Assembly (NCBI GenBank): GCA_047601665.1
Contig: JASGIT010000001.1
Coordinates: 3,534,001 to 3,598,000 of the forward strand
Direction: 5' to 3'
From: JASGIT01 sp047601665
Lineage (GTDB): Bacteria > Pseudomonadota > Gammaproteobacteria > Burkholderiales > Burkholderiaceae_C
DNA: 64,000 nt
Both the position numbers and the translations under genes were made by a program. Of the stretch, positions 42,233-50,154 are shown piece by piece. The notes beneath the pieces were generated by a model, which had not been told where the DNA came from, made no database searches, and was given only the letters and a program-made list of their open reading frames with translations. Every line of letters begins with the position of its first letter. Position 1 is the stretch's first letter.

Positions 42233-44313
42233 CGCTTTCGCTCCTGGCGCCGCAAGGCTGGCAAGCCGCGCTGGATGCGTTGTCCGAGGCCGTCTGGCTG
42301 GTGGACGAGGCGTCGCTCGCCATCCTGCTGGTCAACCGCGCCGCGGAGCAGCTCACCGGAGTGGCCGCGCAGGACATGCTGGGCCGCTCCATGCGGAGTC
42401 TGGCCGCCACGCCGCAAGACCTGGTGCTGTGGGGCGAGGAGGGCGCGGGCGCGCGCGACGGCTCGCAAACGCACACCCGCGTGCTGCGCAGCGACGGCGC
42501 CCTGGTGCCCGTGGAGCAGCGCGTGCACCGCCTGGCGCAGTCCGCCTCGCCCACGGGCGGCAGCGTGCTCGTGGTCACCATGGTGGACCGCCGCGAGCAG
42601 GAGGCGAGCGAGCGCGAACTCGAAACCCTGCTGTCCGAACTGCGCGCCACGCTCGACTCCGCGGCGGACGGCGTGCTGGTCTGCGGCATGGACGGCCAGC
42701 TGCGCGCTTTCAACCAGCGGCTGGCCACGCTCTGGAACATGCCGCGCGAGCTGCTCACGCGGCGCGACGACGAGGCCATCCGCCAGCACATGCTGGCCCA
42801 GGTGTCCGAGCCGCAGGCCTACACGGAGCGGCTGGCCGCCCTGGCGTTCGACCCGCGCATGGAGAGCACCGACATCCTCACCTTGCACTCGGGCGCGGTG
42901 ATCGAGCGGCGCTCGGTGCCGCAGCTCGTGCGCGGCCTGCCCGTGGGGCGCGTGTACTCGTTCCGCGACCTCACGCTGCACTATGCGGCGCAGCGCCGCA
43001 TCGAGGAACTGGCCTACAGCGACGTGCTCACCGGCCTGCCCAACCGGCTCATGCTCTCGCGCCGGGTGGACGGGGCCATCGAGGCCGCGCGCCGCAGCGG
43101 CACGGGCTTCGCGGTCATGTTCCTGGACCTGGACCGCTTCAAGATCATCAACGACTCGCTCGGCCACCCGTTCGGCGACCGCGTGCTCAAGCTCGTGGCC
43201 CAGCGCCTGCAGGACTGCCTGCGCCAGACCGACATGCTGTGCCGCCTGGGCGGGGACGAGTTCGTCATCTACCTGCATGGCTGCGACGCCGACGTGGCCG
43301 AGGCCGTGGCGCACCGCGTGCTCGAGTCCATGCTGCGCCCGTTGGTGCTGGACGGCATGGGCTTTTCGGTGGGGTGCAGCATCGGCATGGCGCTGTACCC
43401 GCAGGACGGGCAGACGCTGGACGAACTCATCAAGCAGGCCGACACCGCCATGTACCGCGTGAAGGAGCGCGGGCGGGGCAACTTCGGCTTCTATCAGCCG
43501 CAGATGAACGCGGGCCTGCTCTCGCGCGTGCAACTGGAGCACGCCATGCGCCAGGCCCTGGCCCACGACCGCATGGCGGTGCACTTCCAGCCCCTGGTGT
43601 GCATGACCACGGGCCGCATCACGGGCGCCGAGGCGCTGCTGCGCTGGCACGACCCGGAGTTCGGCGCGGTCGCGCCCGGCATGTTCATTCCGCTGGCCGA
43701 GGAGTCGGGCTACATCGTCACCCTGGGTGCGTGGGTGCTCGAACAGTCGGTGCGCGAGGCCGTGCGCTGGCTGCGCGAGGGGCGGCCCGTGCGCCTGTCG
43801 GTCAACGTTTCGGCGCTCGAATTCCGCCAGCCGGACTTCGTGCAGCGCGTCATGCAGGTGCTGGAAGCCGAAGGGCTGCCCTCGAAGCTGCTGGAGCTGG
43901 AACTGACCGAAACCATCCTGCTGCAAGACGCGCACGAAATGGAACTGCGCCTGCAAGCCCTGGCCGACCTGGGCGTGGGGCTGGTGATCGACGACTTCGG
44001 CACCGGCTATTCCAGCCTGGCCTACCTGAAGAAGCTGCCCATCCACAAGCTCAAGATCGACCAGTCCTTCGTGCGCGGCCTGCCCCATGACGAGGGCGAC
44101 CGCGCCATCGTCGGCGCCATCGTCCACATGGGCCGCGCGCTGCGCATCGAGGTGGTGGCCGAGGGGGTGGAGACGGACGTGCAGCGCGCCGCGCTGGAGG
44201 AGCTGGACTGCCACCAGTACCAGGGCTTTCTGTGCGCGCCGGGCTTGCCGCCCCAGGACTTCCGTGAACTGCTGGCCCAGCGCGGAGTGCAGGGGGACGA
44301 GCCTTGCATCTAA
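42229..44313 (+). CDS. PAS-GGDEF-EAL cyclic-di-GMP signalling protein (694 aa)
   Basis: One or two PAS domains (about 8-120 and 130-250), then GGDEF and EAL. The diguanylate cyclase motif is intact (LGGDEF, G341-F345) and the EAL motif is intact (EALLRWHD, E468), with ELTETILL, IDDFGTGYSSLAYLKKLP, KIDQSFVRG and EGVET also present, so both activities could operate. No membrane segment or signal peptide, so it senses a cytoplasmic cue. It begins at the ATGA overlap with the HD-GYP gene: two potential phosphodiesterases and one cyclase are made from one transcript. Confidence 0.93.
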   Translation: MTLSLLAPQGWQAALDALSEAVWLVDEASLAILLVNRAAEQLTGVAAQDMLGRSMRSLAATPQDLVLWGEEGAGARDGSQTHTRVLRSDGALVPVEQRVHRLAQSASPTGGSVLVVTMVDRREQEASERELETLLSELRATLDSAADGVLVCGMDGQLRAFNQRLATLWNMPRELLTRRDDEAIRQHMLAQVSEPQAYTERLAALAFDPRMESTDILTLHSGAVIERRSVPQLVRGLPVGRVYSFRDLTLHYAAQRRIEELAYSDVLTGLPNRLMLSRRVDGAIEAARRSGTGFAVMFLDLDRFKIINDSLGHPFGDRVLKLVAQRLQDCLRQTDMLCRLGGDEFVIYLHGCDADVAEAVAHRVLESMLRPLVLDGMGFSVGCSIGMALYPQDGQTLDELIKQADTAMYRVKERGRGNFGFYQPQMNAGLLSRVQLEHAMRQALAHDRMAVHFQPLVCMTTGRITGAEALLRWHDPEFGAVAPGMFIPLAEESGYIVTLGAWVLEQSVREAVRWLREGRPVRLSVNVSALEFRQPDFVQRVMQVLEAEGLPSKLLELELTETILLQDAHEMELRLQALADLGVGLVIDDFGTGYSSLAYLKKLPIHKLKIDQSFVRGLPHDEGDRAIVGAIVHMGRALRIEVVAEGVETDVQRAALEELDCHQYQGFLCAPGLPPQDFRELLAQRGVQGDEPCI

Positions 44314-44385
44314 CGCCAATGTGACAAGGCTCCGGTCGGGGGTTGCTCTATGGTGCGAATGGTCAATATTCCACCCCGCCCGGCC

Positions 44386-45825
44386 ATGACTGAAACCTCC
44401 CTCCAGCGCCTCGACCGTATTTTCCGGCTGCAGAAAGCCGCCTTCGCGCAGGACATGTTCCCCAGCGCCGAAGTGCGCACGGCCCGCATGGCGCGCATCG
44501 TGCCCATGCTCTACAAGTACCGAAGCAAGATCCACGAAGCGCTGGCGGCCGACTTCGGCAGCCATTCGCGCGAGGCGGCGGACCTGACCGAGATCCTCTC
44601 CATGGTCAAGCGCGTGGAATACAACAGCGCCCACGTGCGCGAGTGGATGCAACCCGTGCCCAAGGAGGTGGACGCCGTCGCGCAGGGCGCGTCGCAAGCC
44701 TGGGTGCAGTACAGCCCCAAGGGCGTGGCGTGCAACATGTCGTCGTGGAACTTCCCGTTCGACGTGGGCTTCGGCCCCGTCATCGACATGCTCGGCGCGG
44801 GCAACCGCGTCATCCTCAAGCCGTCGGACCTCACGCCGCACTGCGGCGCGCTGCAGCAGGAGATGGTGGCCGAGTTTTTTGCCGAGGAGGAACTGGCCGT
44901 CGTCCACGGCGACCTGGAACTGGCCAAATACTGCCCCACCTTGCCCTGGGACCACCTGGTCTTCACCGGCGGCACGGCGGTGGGCCGCGAGGTCGCCAAG
45001 GCCTGCGCCGCGAACCTGACGCCGGTCACCCTGGAGCTGGGCGGGCGCAACCCCACGATCGTCGGCATGGACAAGCTCACCGACGCGCAGACCATCCCCG
45101 TGATCGCGGGCATCAAGTCGGTCAAGCGCGGGCAGCTGTGCATCACGGTGGACCACGTGTACGTGCCGGAGGCGGGGCTGGACACCTTCGTCGGCGCGCT
45201 CGCCGAGCACATGCGCACCGCCTTCGCCCACGACAACGCGGCCGGCAGCGCCTGCGGCATCATCAGCCCGCGCCACGTGGCGCGGCTGGAGGCGCTGGTG
45301 GCCGAGGCCCGGGCGTCCGGCGCGCAGGTGATCCAGATCGGCGGCGCCATGGATGCCGGCGCGCGGGACATGCCCTTCTACCTCGTCGTCAACCCCGGCG
45401 ACGACCTGGGCGTGGTGCGCGAGGAAATCTTCGGCCCCATCCTGCCCATCAAGACCTACCGCTCCACCGACGAGGTGATCGCGCGCATCAACGCGGGCGA
45501 TGCGCCGCTGGGCATCTACGTGTTCTCCGACGACCCCGCGCTGCGCGAGGCCGTCGCCACGCGCACGCGCTCGGGCGGCGTGTGCTTCAACGTGGCGGTG
45601 ATGCAGGGCGCGCTGGCCTCGATGGGCTTTGGCGGCGTGGGCGCCAGCGGCCAGGGCCGCCACCATGGCGAGGAGGGGTTCCGGGAATTCTCCAACCCGC
45701 GCGGCTTCTACGAGCGCCGGGAAGGCGGCCTGTTCGAGCTCACCACGCCGCCCTATGGCGATGCGGCGCGCCACCTGATCGACGGCATCGCCTACCCGCA
45801 GATCGCGGCGGCCCTGGGCCAGTGA
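44386..45825 (+). CDS. Coniferyl aldehyde dehydrogenase-like aldehyde dehydrogenase (479 aa)
   Basis: NAD(P)-dependent aldehyde dehydrogenase of the CalB/ALDH3-like group. Seen: SSWNFPFDVGFGPVIDMLGAGNRVILKPSDLTP, the cofactor loop VFTGGTAVGREV, the general-base Glu in TLELGGRNPTIV and the catalytic Cys in KRGQLCITVDHVYVP (a variant of G-Q-x-C-x-A). The tail GFGGVGASGQGRHHGEEGFREFS is typical. Oxidation of an aromatic or medium-chain aldehyde is likely, the exact substrate unknown. The start at 44386 (MTETSLQRL) was preferred over ATG 44350, which would add a weak 12-residue extension. Converges on a TauE/SafE gene four bases away. Confidence 0.88.
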   Translation: MTETSLQRLDRIFRLQKAAFAQDMFPSAEVRTARMARIVPMLYKYRSKIHEALAADFGSHSREAADLTEILSMVKRVEYNSAHVREWMQPVPKEVDAVAQGASQAWVQYSPKGVACNMSSWNFPFDVGFGPVIDMLGAGNRVILKPSDLTPHCGALQQEMVAEFFAEEELAVVHGDLELAKYCPTLPWDHLVFTGGTAVGREVAKACAANLTPVTLELGGRNPTIVGMDKLTDAQTIPVIAGIKSVKRGQLCITVDHVYVPEAGLDTFVGALAEHMRTAFAHDNAAGSACGIISPRHVARLEALVAEARASGAQVIQIGGAMDAGARDMPFYLVVNPGDDLGVVREEIFGPILPIKTYRSTDEVIARINAGDAPLGIYVFSDDPALREAVATRTRSGGVCFNVAVMQGALASMGFGGVGASGQGRHHGEEGFREFSNPRGFYERREGGLFELTTPPYGDAARHLIDGIAYPQIAAALGQ

Positions 45826-45829
45826 CCGC

Positions 45830-46639
45830 TCAGGCGGTCATGCCCTTCCAGAACATGTAGCCCGCCAGCCCCAGCAGCAGGCAGCCGAACACCCGCTTGA
45901 GCTGCCGGACGGGCAGCGAATGCGCCATCTTCGCGCCCAGCGGCGCGGTCAGCACGCTGCAGGCCGCCACGGCGGCCAGCCCCGGCAGCCACACGTAGCC
46001 CAGCGAATACGGCGGCAGGCCGGGCAGGTGCTGGCCGCCGATGACGTAGCCCGCCACGTTGGCGAGCGCGATCGGGAAGCCCAGCGCCGCGCTGGTCGCC
46101 ACCGCGTTGTGGATGGGCACGTTGCACCAGGCCATGAAGGGCACGCTGATGAACGCGCCGCCCGCGCCCACCAGCCCCGACAGGAAGCCGATGGCGCCGC
46201 CCGCGCCCACCGTGCCGGCGGTGCCCGGCATCTGGCGCGACGGCGCGGGCTTGCTGTCCTTGAACAGCTTGAGCGCCGAAAAGCCCACGAACAGCCCGAA
46301 GAAGAGGGCGAGGTACTGCCCCTTGAGCAGCGCGAACACGCCCAGGCTGGCGAGCAGGCCACCGAGCACGATGCCGGGCGCCAGCCGCGCCACTAGGTCC
46401 CAGCGCACCGCGCCGCGCCGGTGGTGCGCGCGCACGCTGGAGATCGAGGTGAACAGGATGGTCGCCATCGACGTGGCGATCGCCATCTTCACCGCGAGTT
46501 CGGGCGTGACCATGCGGCCCAGGATGTAGGTGAAGAAGGGCACCAGCATCATGCCGCCGCCCACGCCGAGCAGGCCGGCCAGGAAGCCCGTCACCAGGCC
46601 CAGCCCGGCGAGTTCGGCCAGCAGCAGGGGATCGATCAT
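45830..46639 (-). CDS. TauE/SafE family anion exporter, second copy (269 aa)
   Basis: About eight membrane segments with the family repeats GLVTGFLAGLLGVGGGMMLVPFF near the N-terminus and AIGFLSGLVGAGGAFISVPFM in the middle. It resembles the YfcA-like branch and is not closely similar to the first copy at 1.5-2.3 kb. The start codon lies only about 20 bases downstream of the 3' end of 6S RNA on the same strand, an unusual position where read-through from the 6S promoter could supply expression. Transported anion unknown. Confidence 0.88.
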   Translation of the reverse strand: MIDPLLLAELAGLGLVTGFLAGLLGVGGGMMLVPFFTYILGRMVTPELAVKMAIATSMATILFTSISSVRAHHRRGAVRWDLVARLAPGIVLGGLLASLGVFALLKGQYLALFFGLFVGFSALKLFKDSKPAPSRQMPGTAGTVGAGGAIGFLSGLVGAGGAFISVPFMAWCNVPIHNAVATSAALGFPIALANVAGYVIGGQHLPGLPPYSLGYVWLPGLAAVAACSVLTAPLGAKMAHSLPVRQLKRVFGCLLLGLAGYMFWKGMTA

Positions 46640-46657
46640 GGAAGGGGAGGGGGAAGG

Positions 46658-46838
46658 AAGAAGGTGTCCGCGGATGCCACCGGACCGTCATCCTGAACCA
46701 GGGGTTCAGGTGGGCGAGGGCAGCCAAGCCTTGGGTTCATCTGACGCGAGACGATCACGCTGGCGGGGCAATGTACCAAGCCCTTGCTCGTAGAGCATTG
46801 GTTCAAGGAAATATAAAGCCCGGCAGCACCGCAGACAG
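46658..46838 (-). ncRNA. ssrS: 6S RNA
   Basis: About 180 nt immediately downstream of zapA, the conserved location of ssrS. The 5' stretch UGUCUGCGGUGCUGCCGGGC pairs along its whole length, with one bulge and some G-U pairs, to the 3' stretch GGUCCGGUGGCAUCCGCGGA-CA, giving the long closing stem. The UAUAUUUCC after the 5' arm and CACCUGAACCCCUGGUUCAG near the 3' end match conserved 6S segments known from E. coli (AUAUUUC; CACCUUGAACC...GGUUCA). TACAAT (46849-46844 on this strand) is placed as a -10 box about 6 bases before the 5' end. 6S RNA mimics an open promoter and sequesters the housekeeping RNA polymerase in stationary phase. Confidence 0.92.
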
Positions 46839-46862
46839 GTGCGATTGTAGGGCTTTAACGGG

Positions 46863-47186
46863 TCAGAAAAGCTGGCCGTTGGCGCCCAGGGCCTGGTCCA
46901 GCCGCTCGATCAGCGCGTGAGCGCGTTCGTCCTGCGCCGGGTCTGCGGCGGGGGCGGCTTCGGCGGGCTCGGCAGGCGGCGCGTATTCCCGGTCGGCGAT
47001 TTCGAAGGCCAGGTTCAGCGCCGCCAGCACGGCGATGCGCTCGCGCGCGCGCACCTTGCCCGCGTCGCGGATGCGGGTCATCTGCGTGTCCACGCGCTCC
47101 ACGGCGGCAAGCAGGCGCGCTTCCTGGCCTTCGGGGCAGCCGAGGATGTAGCTCTGCTGCATGATCTGTACTTCGATCTGCTTCAT
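46863..47186 (-). CDS. zapA: Cell division protein ZapA (107 aa)
   Basis: FtsZ-ring stabiliser that bundles FtsZ filaments at midcell. Opening KQIEVQIMQQSYILGCPEGQEARLLAAVERVDTQM is the ZapA core, followed by the helix ARERIAVLAALNLAFEIADREY and a coiled-coil C-terminus. Full length. Its ATG overlaps the stop of the upstream small coiled-coil gene (ATGA), and 6S RNA follows about 25 bases downstream, the common proteobacterial order. Confidence 0.93.
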   Translation of the reverse strand: MKQIEVQIMQQSYILGCPEGQEARLLAAVERVDTQMTRIRDAGKVRARERIAVLAALNLAFEIADREYAPPAEPAEAAPAADPAQDERAHALIERLDQALGANGQLF

Positions 47187-47422
47187 TGGGGCGCGTCCTC
47201 GTGCACGGCGTTTTCGGGCAGGCGTTCGAGCAGGGCGTCGACGCGCGCGCGGGCGGCCGACAGGCGCGATCGCAGCGAATCGCGTTCCTGCGTGAGGGCG
47301 GCGATCTGCTCGTTCAGCAGGGTGTTGGCGTGGAGCAGTTCGCCGTGGCGCAGCAGCAAAAGCTCTACGCGCTCGGCGATCAGGTCAAGGGGTGTCGCAT
47401 GGGGGGCCATAAGGAGCGCCAT
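47183..47422 (-). CDS. ZapB-like small coiled-coil protein (TIGR02449 type, 79 aa)
   Basis: Almost the whole chain is predicted coiled coil (LIAERVELLLLRHGELLHANTLLNEQIAALTQERDSLRSRLSAARARVDALLERLP), the pattern of the TIGR02449/ZapB-like partner found upstream of zapA in many Proteobacteria. ZapB in E. coli binds ZapA and forms an inner layer of the division ring; the same role here rests on gene order. The start at 47422 has GAGGG upstream; ATG 47410 is possible. Its promoter region is shared, head to head, with the cobalamin riboswitch leader. Confidence 0.83.
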   Translation of the reverse strand: MALLMAPHATPLDLIAERVELLLLRHGELLHANTLLNEQIAALTQERDSLRSRLSAARARVDALLERLPENAVHEDAPQ

Positions 47423-47428
47423 TGTAAT

Positions 47429-47455
47429 TTCGACCCTCGTAATCAGACGTAAAAT
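47429..47455 (+). promoter_or_regulatory. Probable promoter of the btuB operon
   Basis: TTCGAC (47429-47434), 15-base spacer, TAAAAT (47450-47455). The predicted start near 47462 falls where the riboswitch begins, which supports the call although the -35 box and spacing are poor. Confidence 0.35.
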
Positions 47456-47457
47456 CC

Positions 47458-47690
47458 CCGGGTTGGTGCTCGCGTGCCTGGTTCACAGGCCGCAGTTCAA
47501 CGGGAAGCAGGGAGGGGCTTTGCCACGCGACATCCCCAGCCTGCGCTGCCCCCGCAACGGTCAGCGAACGAGCCGCATCGGCTCTCCCTCCGCAATCAGC
47601 CACTGGACGCCTTGAACAAGCGCCTGGGAAGGCGCTGGAGGGCGCGTTCGCCAGCCCGGATACCGGCCAACGCGGTGGCTGTGCCTTGTG
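47458..47690 (+). promoter_or_regulatory. Cobalamin (adenosylcobalamin) riboswitch, btuB leader
   Basis: This 330-base gene-free gap holds a cobalamin aptamer. The conserved blocks occur in order: GGTTGGTGC-type 5' arm, ACGGGAAGCAGG, CTGCCCCCGCAACGGT, the B12-box-like CAGCCACTGG (47597-47606), CTGGGAAGGC and AGCCCGGATACCGGCC (47653-47668). About 60 bases remain before the btuB ATG, enough for an expression platform that masks the ribosome-binding site. Coenzyme B12 binding should lower expression of btuB and the cotranscribed cob/btu genes. Confidence 0.93.
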
Positions 47691-47752
47691 CCAGCCGTAT
47701 TGCCCAATGCTGGCGGGAGGCTGGCGCGGGCGTTGTTGACTGTTTTTGCCCC

Positions 47753-49588
47753 ATGAAGACCCTGAACCTGCGCCTTGCCGCGCTGTCCCTGGCTGCGCTC
47801 GCGGCCTGCTCCGCCCACGCCCAATCCACCGCCGCCCTGCCCGACATGGTGGTGACCGCCACGCGCACGCCGCAGCCGCTGACCGACGTGGTGGCCGACG
47901 TATCCGTGGTCGACCGCGACACCATCGAGCGCAGCGGCGCTACGGGCCTGGCCGACGTGCTCGCGCGCCTGCCGGGCGTGGAGATGGTGCGCAACGGCGG
48001 CCCGGGCGCGACGACCAGCGTGTTCGTGCGCGGCGCGGAGTCGCGCTTCACCGCCGTGTACATCGACGGCGTGCGCGTCGATTCGCAGAGCACGGGCGGC
48101 GCCTCGTGGCAGAACATTCCGCTGTCGATGATCGACCGCATCGAAGTGCTGCGCGGCCCCGCGAGCGCGATCTACGGCTCGGACGCGATCAGCGGCGTGG
48201 TGCAGATCTTCACCAAGAAGGGCGAGAAGGGCGTGGCCCCCTACGTCGGCGTGGGCGCGGGCACCTACGGCACCTACAAGGCCGAGGCCGGCGTGAGCGG
48301 CGCCACCGATACCGGGGCCGGCGCGGTGGACTATGCCGTGGGCATCGCCCGCGAGGTGAGCCAGGGCTTCAACGCCCGCCCCATCGCGGGCCAGAACCCC
48401 GACCGCGACGGCTACCGCTCCACGGCGCTGAGCGGGCGCCTGGGCCTGCAGATCAACCCCGCCAACCGCATCGAGGCCACGCTGACGGCCAACGACATGA
48501 ACGCTGGCTACGACGACTTCGGCTACAGCCCGGCCAAGCCGGTGGACGACCGCGCCCTGGGCCGCCTGCGCGCTCTGGGCCTGAACTGGCAGTCGCAGTG
48601 GACCGAGCAGTACAAGACGCGCCTGTCCGTCACCGATTCGACCGACCGCTACGAAACCACGCCCTCGCCGTACCTGACCAGGACCCACCTGCGCGGCTAC
48701 CTGTTCCAGAACGAATACCGCCTGGGCGCGCACCTGTTCACCGCCGCGCTGGAGCGCCGCGAAGACCAGTTGACCAATGACCCCATCGACCGCAGCCGCG
48801 CGCAGGACAGCCTGGCCCTGGGCTGGGGCTACCACGCCGGCCCGCACACGCTGCAGATCAATGCGCGCCACGATTCCGACAGCGAATTCGGCGGCAAGAG
48901 CACCGGCAGCGCGGCCTATGGCTACCACTTCACGCCCCAGTGGCGCGTGACGGGCTCGGTGGGCACCGCCTTCCGCGCGCCCACGCTGTACCAGCGCTTC
49001 AGCGCCTACGGGCAGGCCGGGCTGCAGCCCGAGGAGGGCCGCAATGCCGAAGTCGGCCTGCACTGGGCCGAGCAGGCCAGCAGCTTCTCGGTGGTGGCCT
49101 ACCGCAACCGCGTGAAGAACCTCATCACCTATGGCGCGCCCGGCCCCTGCCCGTCGCCCTTCGGCTGCTACTACAACACGGCGCGCGCGCAGTACGAGGG
49201 CGTGACGGTGTCCGCCGCGCACCGCGTGGGCACGGTGAACCTGCGCGGGTCGCTGGACTTCCAGGACCCCAAGAACCTCGACAACGGCAAGCAGCTGGCC
49301 CGCCGCGCGCGCCGCCACGCCACCTTTGGCGCCGACACCACCGTGGCCGGCTGGACGCTGGGCGGCGAGGTGCAGGTGTCCGCCAGGCGCTACGACGACG
49401 CGGCCAACACCAAGGTGCTGGGCGGCTACACCCTGGCAAGCCTGTACGCCAGCACCCGCCTGGCGCGCGACTACACCCTGGTGGCGCGCGTGGACAACCT
49501 GGGCGACAAGAACTACCAACTGGCCAACGGCTACGCCACGGCGGGGCGCACGTTCTACGTCGGCCTGAAGTGGGCCCCGTCCAACTGA
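47753..49588 (+). CDS. btuB: TonB-dependent vitamin B12 outer-membrane receptor (611 aa)
   Basis: Takes corrinoids across the outer membrane using TonB energy. The signal peptide ends CSAHA-QSTAA; a TonB-box-like DMVVTATRTPQ follows. The plug domain contains LADVLARLPGVEMVRNGG, SVFVRGAESRFTAVYIDGVRVDS and IDRIEVLRGPASAIYGSDAISGVVQIFTKK, then a 22-strand barrel ending with aromatic-rich TFYVGLKW. Length is that of BtuB. The start at 47753 follows the riboswitch by about 60 bases. Its stop overlaps the next gene's ATG (TGATG), so the whole six-gene operon is tightly packed. Confidence 0.95.
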   Translation: MKTLNLRLAALSLAALAACSAHAQSTAALPDMVVTATRTPQPLTDVVADVSVVDRDTIERSGATGLADVLARLPGVEMVRNGGPGATTSVFVRGAESRFTAVYIDGVRVDSQSTGGASWQNIPLSMIDRIEVLRGPASAIYGSDAISGVVQIFTKKGEKGVAPYVGVGAGTYGTYKAEAGVSGATDTGAGAVDYAVGIAREVSQGFNARPIAGQNPDRDGYRSTALSGRLGLQINPANRIEATLTANDMNAGYDDFGYSPAKPVDDRALGRLRALGLNWQSQWTEQYKTRLSVTDSTDRYETTPSPYLTRTHLRGYLFQNEYRLGAHLFTAALERREDQLTNDPIDRSRAQDSLALGWGYHAGPHTLQINARHDSDSEFGGKSTGSAAYGYHFTPQWRVTGSVGTAFRAPTLYQRFSAYGQAGLQPEEGRNAEVGLHWAEQASSFSVVAYRNRVKNLITYGAPGPCPSPFGCYYNTARAQYEGVTVSAAHRVGTVNLRGSLDFQDPKNLDNGKQLARRARRHATFGADTTVAGWTLGGEVQVSARRYDDAANTKVLGGYTLASLYASTRLARDYTLVARVDNLGDKNYQLANGYATAGRTFYVGLKWAPSN

Positions 49589-50154
49589 TGATGCAGATAG
49601 CGCGCAGCGAACTGATTCTGGGCGGCCAGAAAAGCGGCAAGTCGCGCCGCGCCGAGGCGCTGGCCGCCGCGTGGCTGGCCGCGTCGCCCGCGCACCGCGC
49701 GCTGCTCATCGCCACGGGCCAGGCGCACGACGCCGAGATGCGCGAGCGCATCGCGCGCCACCGGCGCGAGCGCACGCCGGGCCTGGGCACCATCGAGGAG
49801 CCGCGCGACCTGGCCGGTGCCCTCCAGCGCCATGCGCGGGCGGATACGATCATCGTGGTGGACTGTCTCACGCTCTGGCTCACCAACCTGCTCATGCCGG
49901 TGGATTGTGAGCAAAATCCGCCTCCAGCCCAGGATACACGAGCGCTAGCAGCTACTCTTTTGGTAGCAATCGAACAATTCCCCGGCCCCGTCGTGCTGGT
50001 GGGCAACGAGATCGGCCTGGGCGTGATCCCGCTCGGGCGCGAGGTGCGCGCCTTCGTCGATGCCCTGGGCACGCTGAACCAGCAGGTGGCGGCCGCGTGC
50101 GAGCGCGTGACGCTCATGGCCGCCGGGCTGCCGCTGACCCTGAAGACCCCATGA
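49588..50154 (+). CDS. cobU: Adenosylcobinamide kinase / adenosylcobinamide-phosphate guanylyltransferase (188 aa)
   Basis: Bifunctional CobU/CobP that phosphorylates and then GMP-activates the cobinamide side chain before lower-ligand attachment. P-loop GGQKSGKS (residues 12-19), the guanylylated histidine H58 in RIARHRRERTPGLGTIEEP, Walker-B-like IIVVDCLTLWLTNLL and VGNEIGLGVIP are all present. A segment between Walker B and the next strand (EQNPPPAQDTRALAATLLVAIEQ) is encoded by a copy of the local repeat. Two ATG codons (49588, 49591) are possible starts. The end overlaps btuF in ATGA. Confidence 0.94.
   Translation: MMQIARSELILGGQKSGKSRRAEALAAAWLAASPAHRALLIATGQAHDAEMRERIARHRRERTPGLGTIEEPRDLAGALQRHARADTIIVVDCLTLWLTNLLMPVDCEQNPPPAQDTRALAATLLVAIEQFPGPVVLVGNEIGLGVIPLGREVRAFVDALGTLNQQVAAACERVTLMAAGLPLTLKTP
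49908..49970. repeat. AGCTGCCAGCGC repeat, copy 11 (inside cobU)
   Basis: GAGCAAAATCCGCCTCCAGC, then ACACGAGCGCTAGCAGCTAC and TCTTTTGGTAGC: inverse orientation, translated in frame as ALAATLLVA, the same peptide type as in RlmD. Confidence 0.72.

Noticed and set aside
42178..45774. A 1,198-codon open frame on the minus strand opposite the GGDEF-EAL and aldehyde dehydrogenase genes
   Set aside because: It spans two well-supported plus-strand genes, is rich in His/Arg/Ala/Gly as expected from the antisense of GC-rich codons, and shows no family motif.
45792..46727. Minus-strand 311-codon frame overlapping TauE/SafE and 6S RNA
   Set aside because: Shadow frame with Arg/Ala/Gly/Pro bias. The TauE/SafE frame and the 6S fold explain the same DNA.
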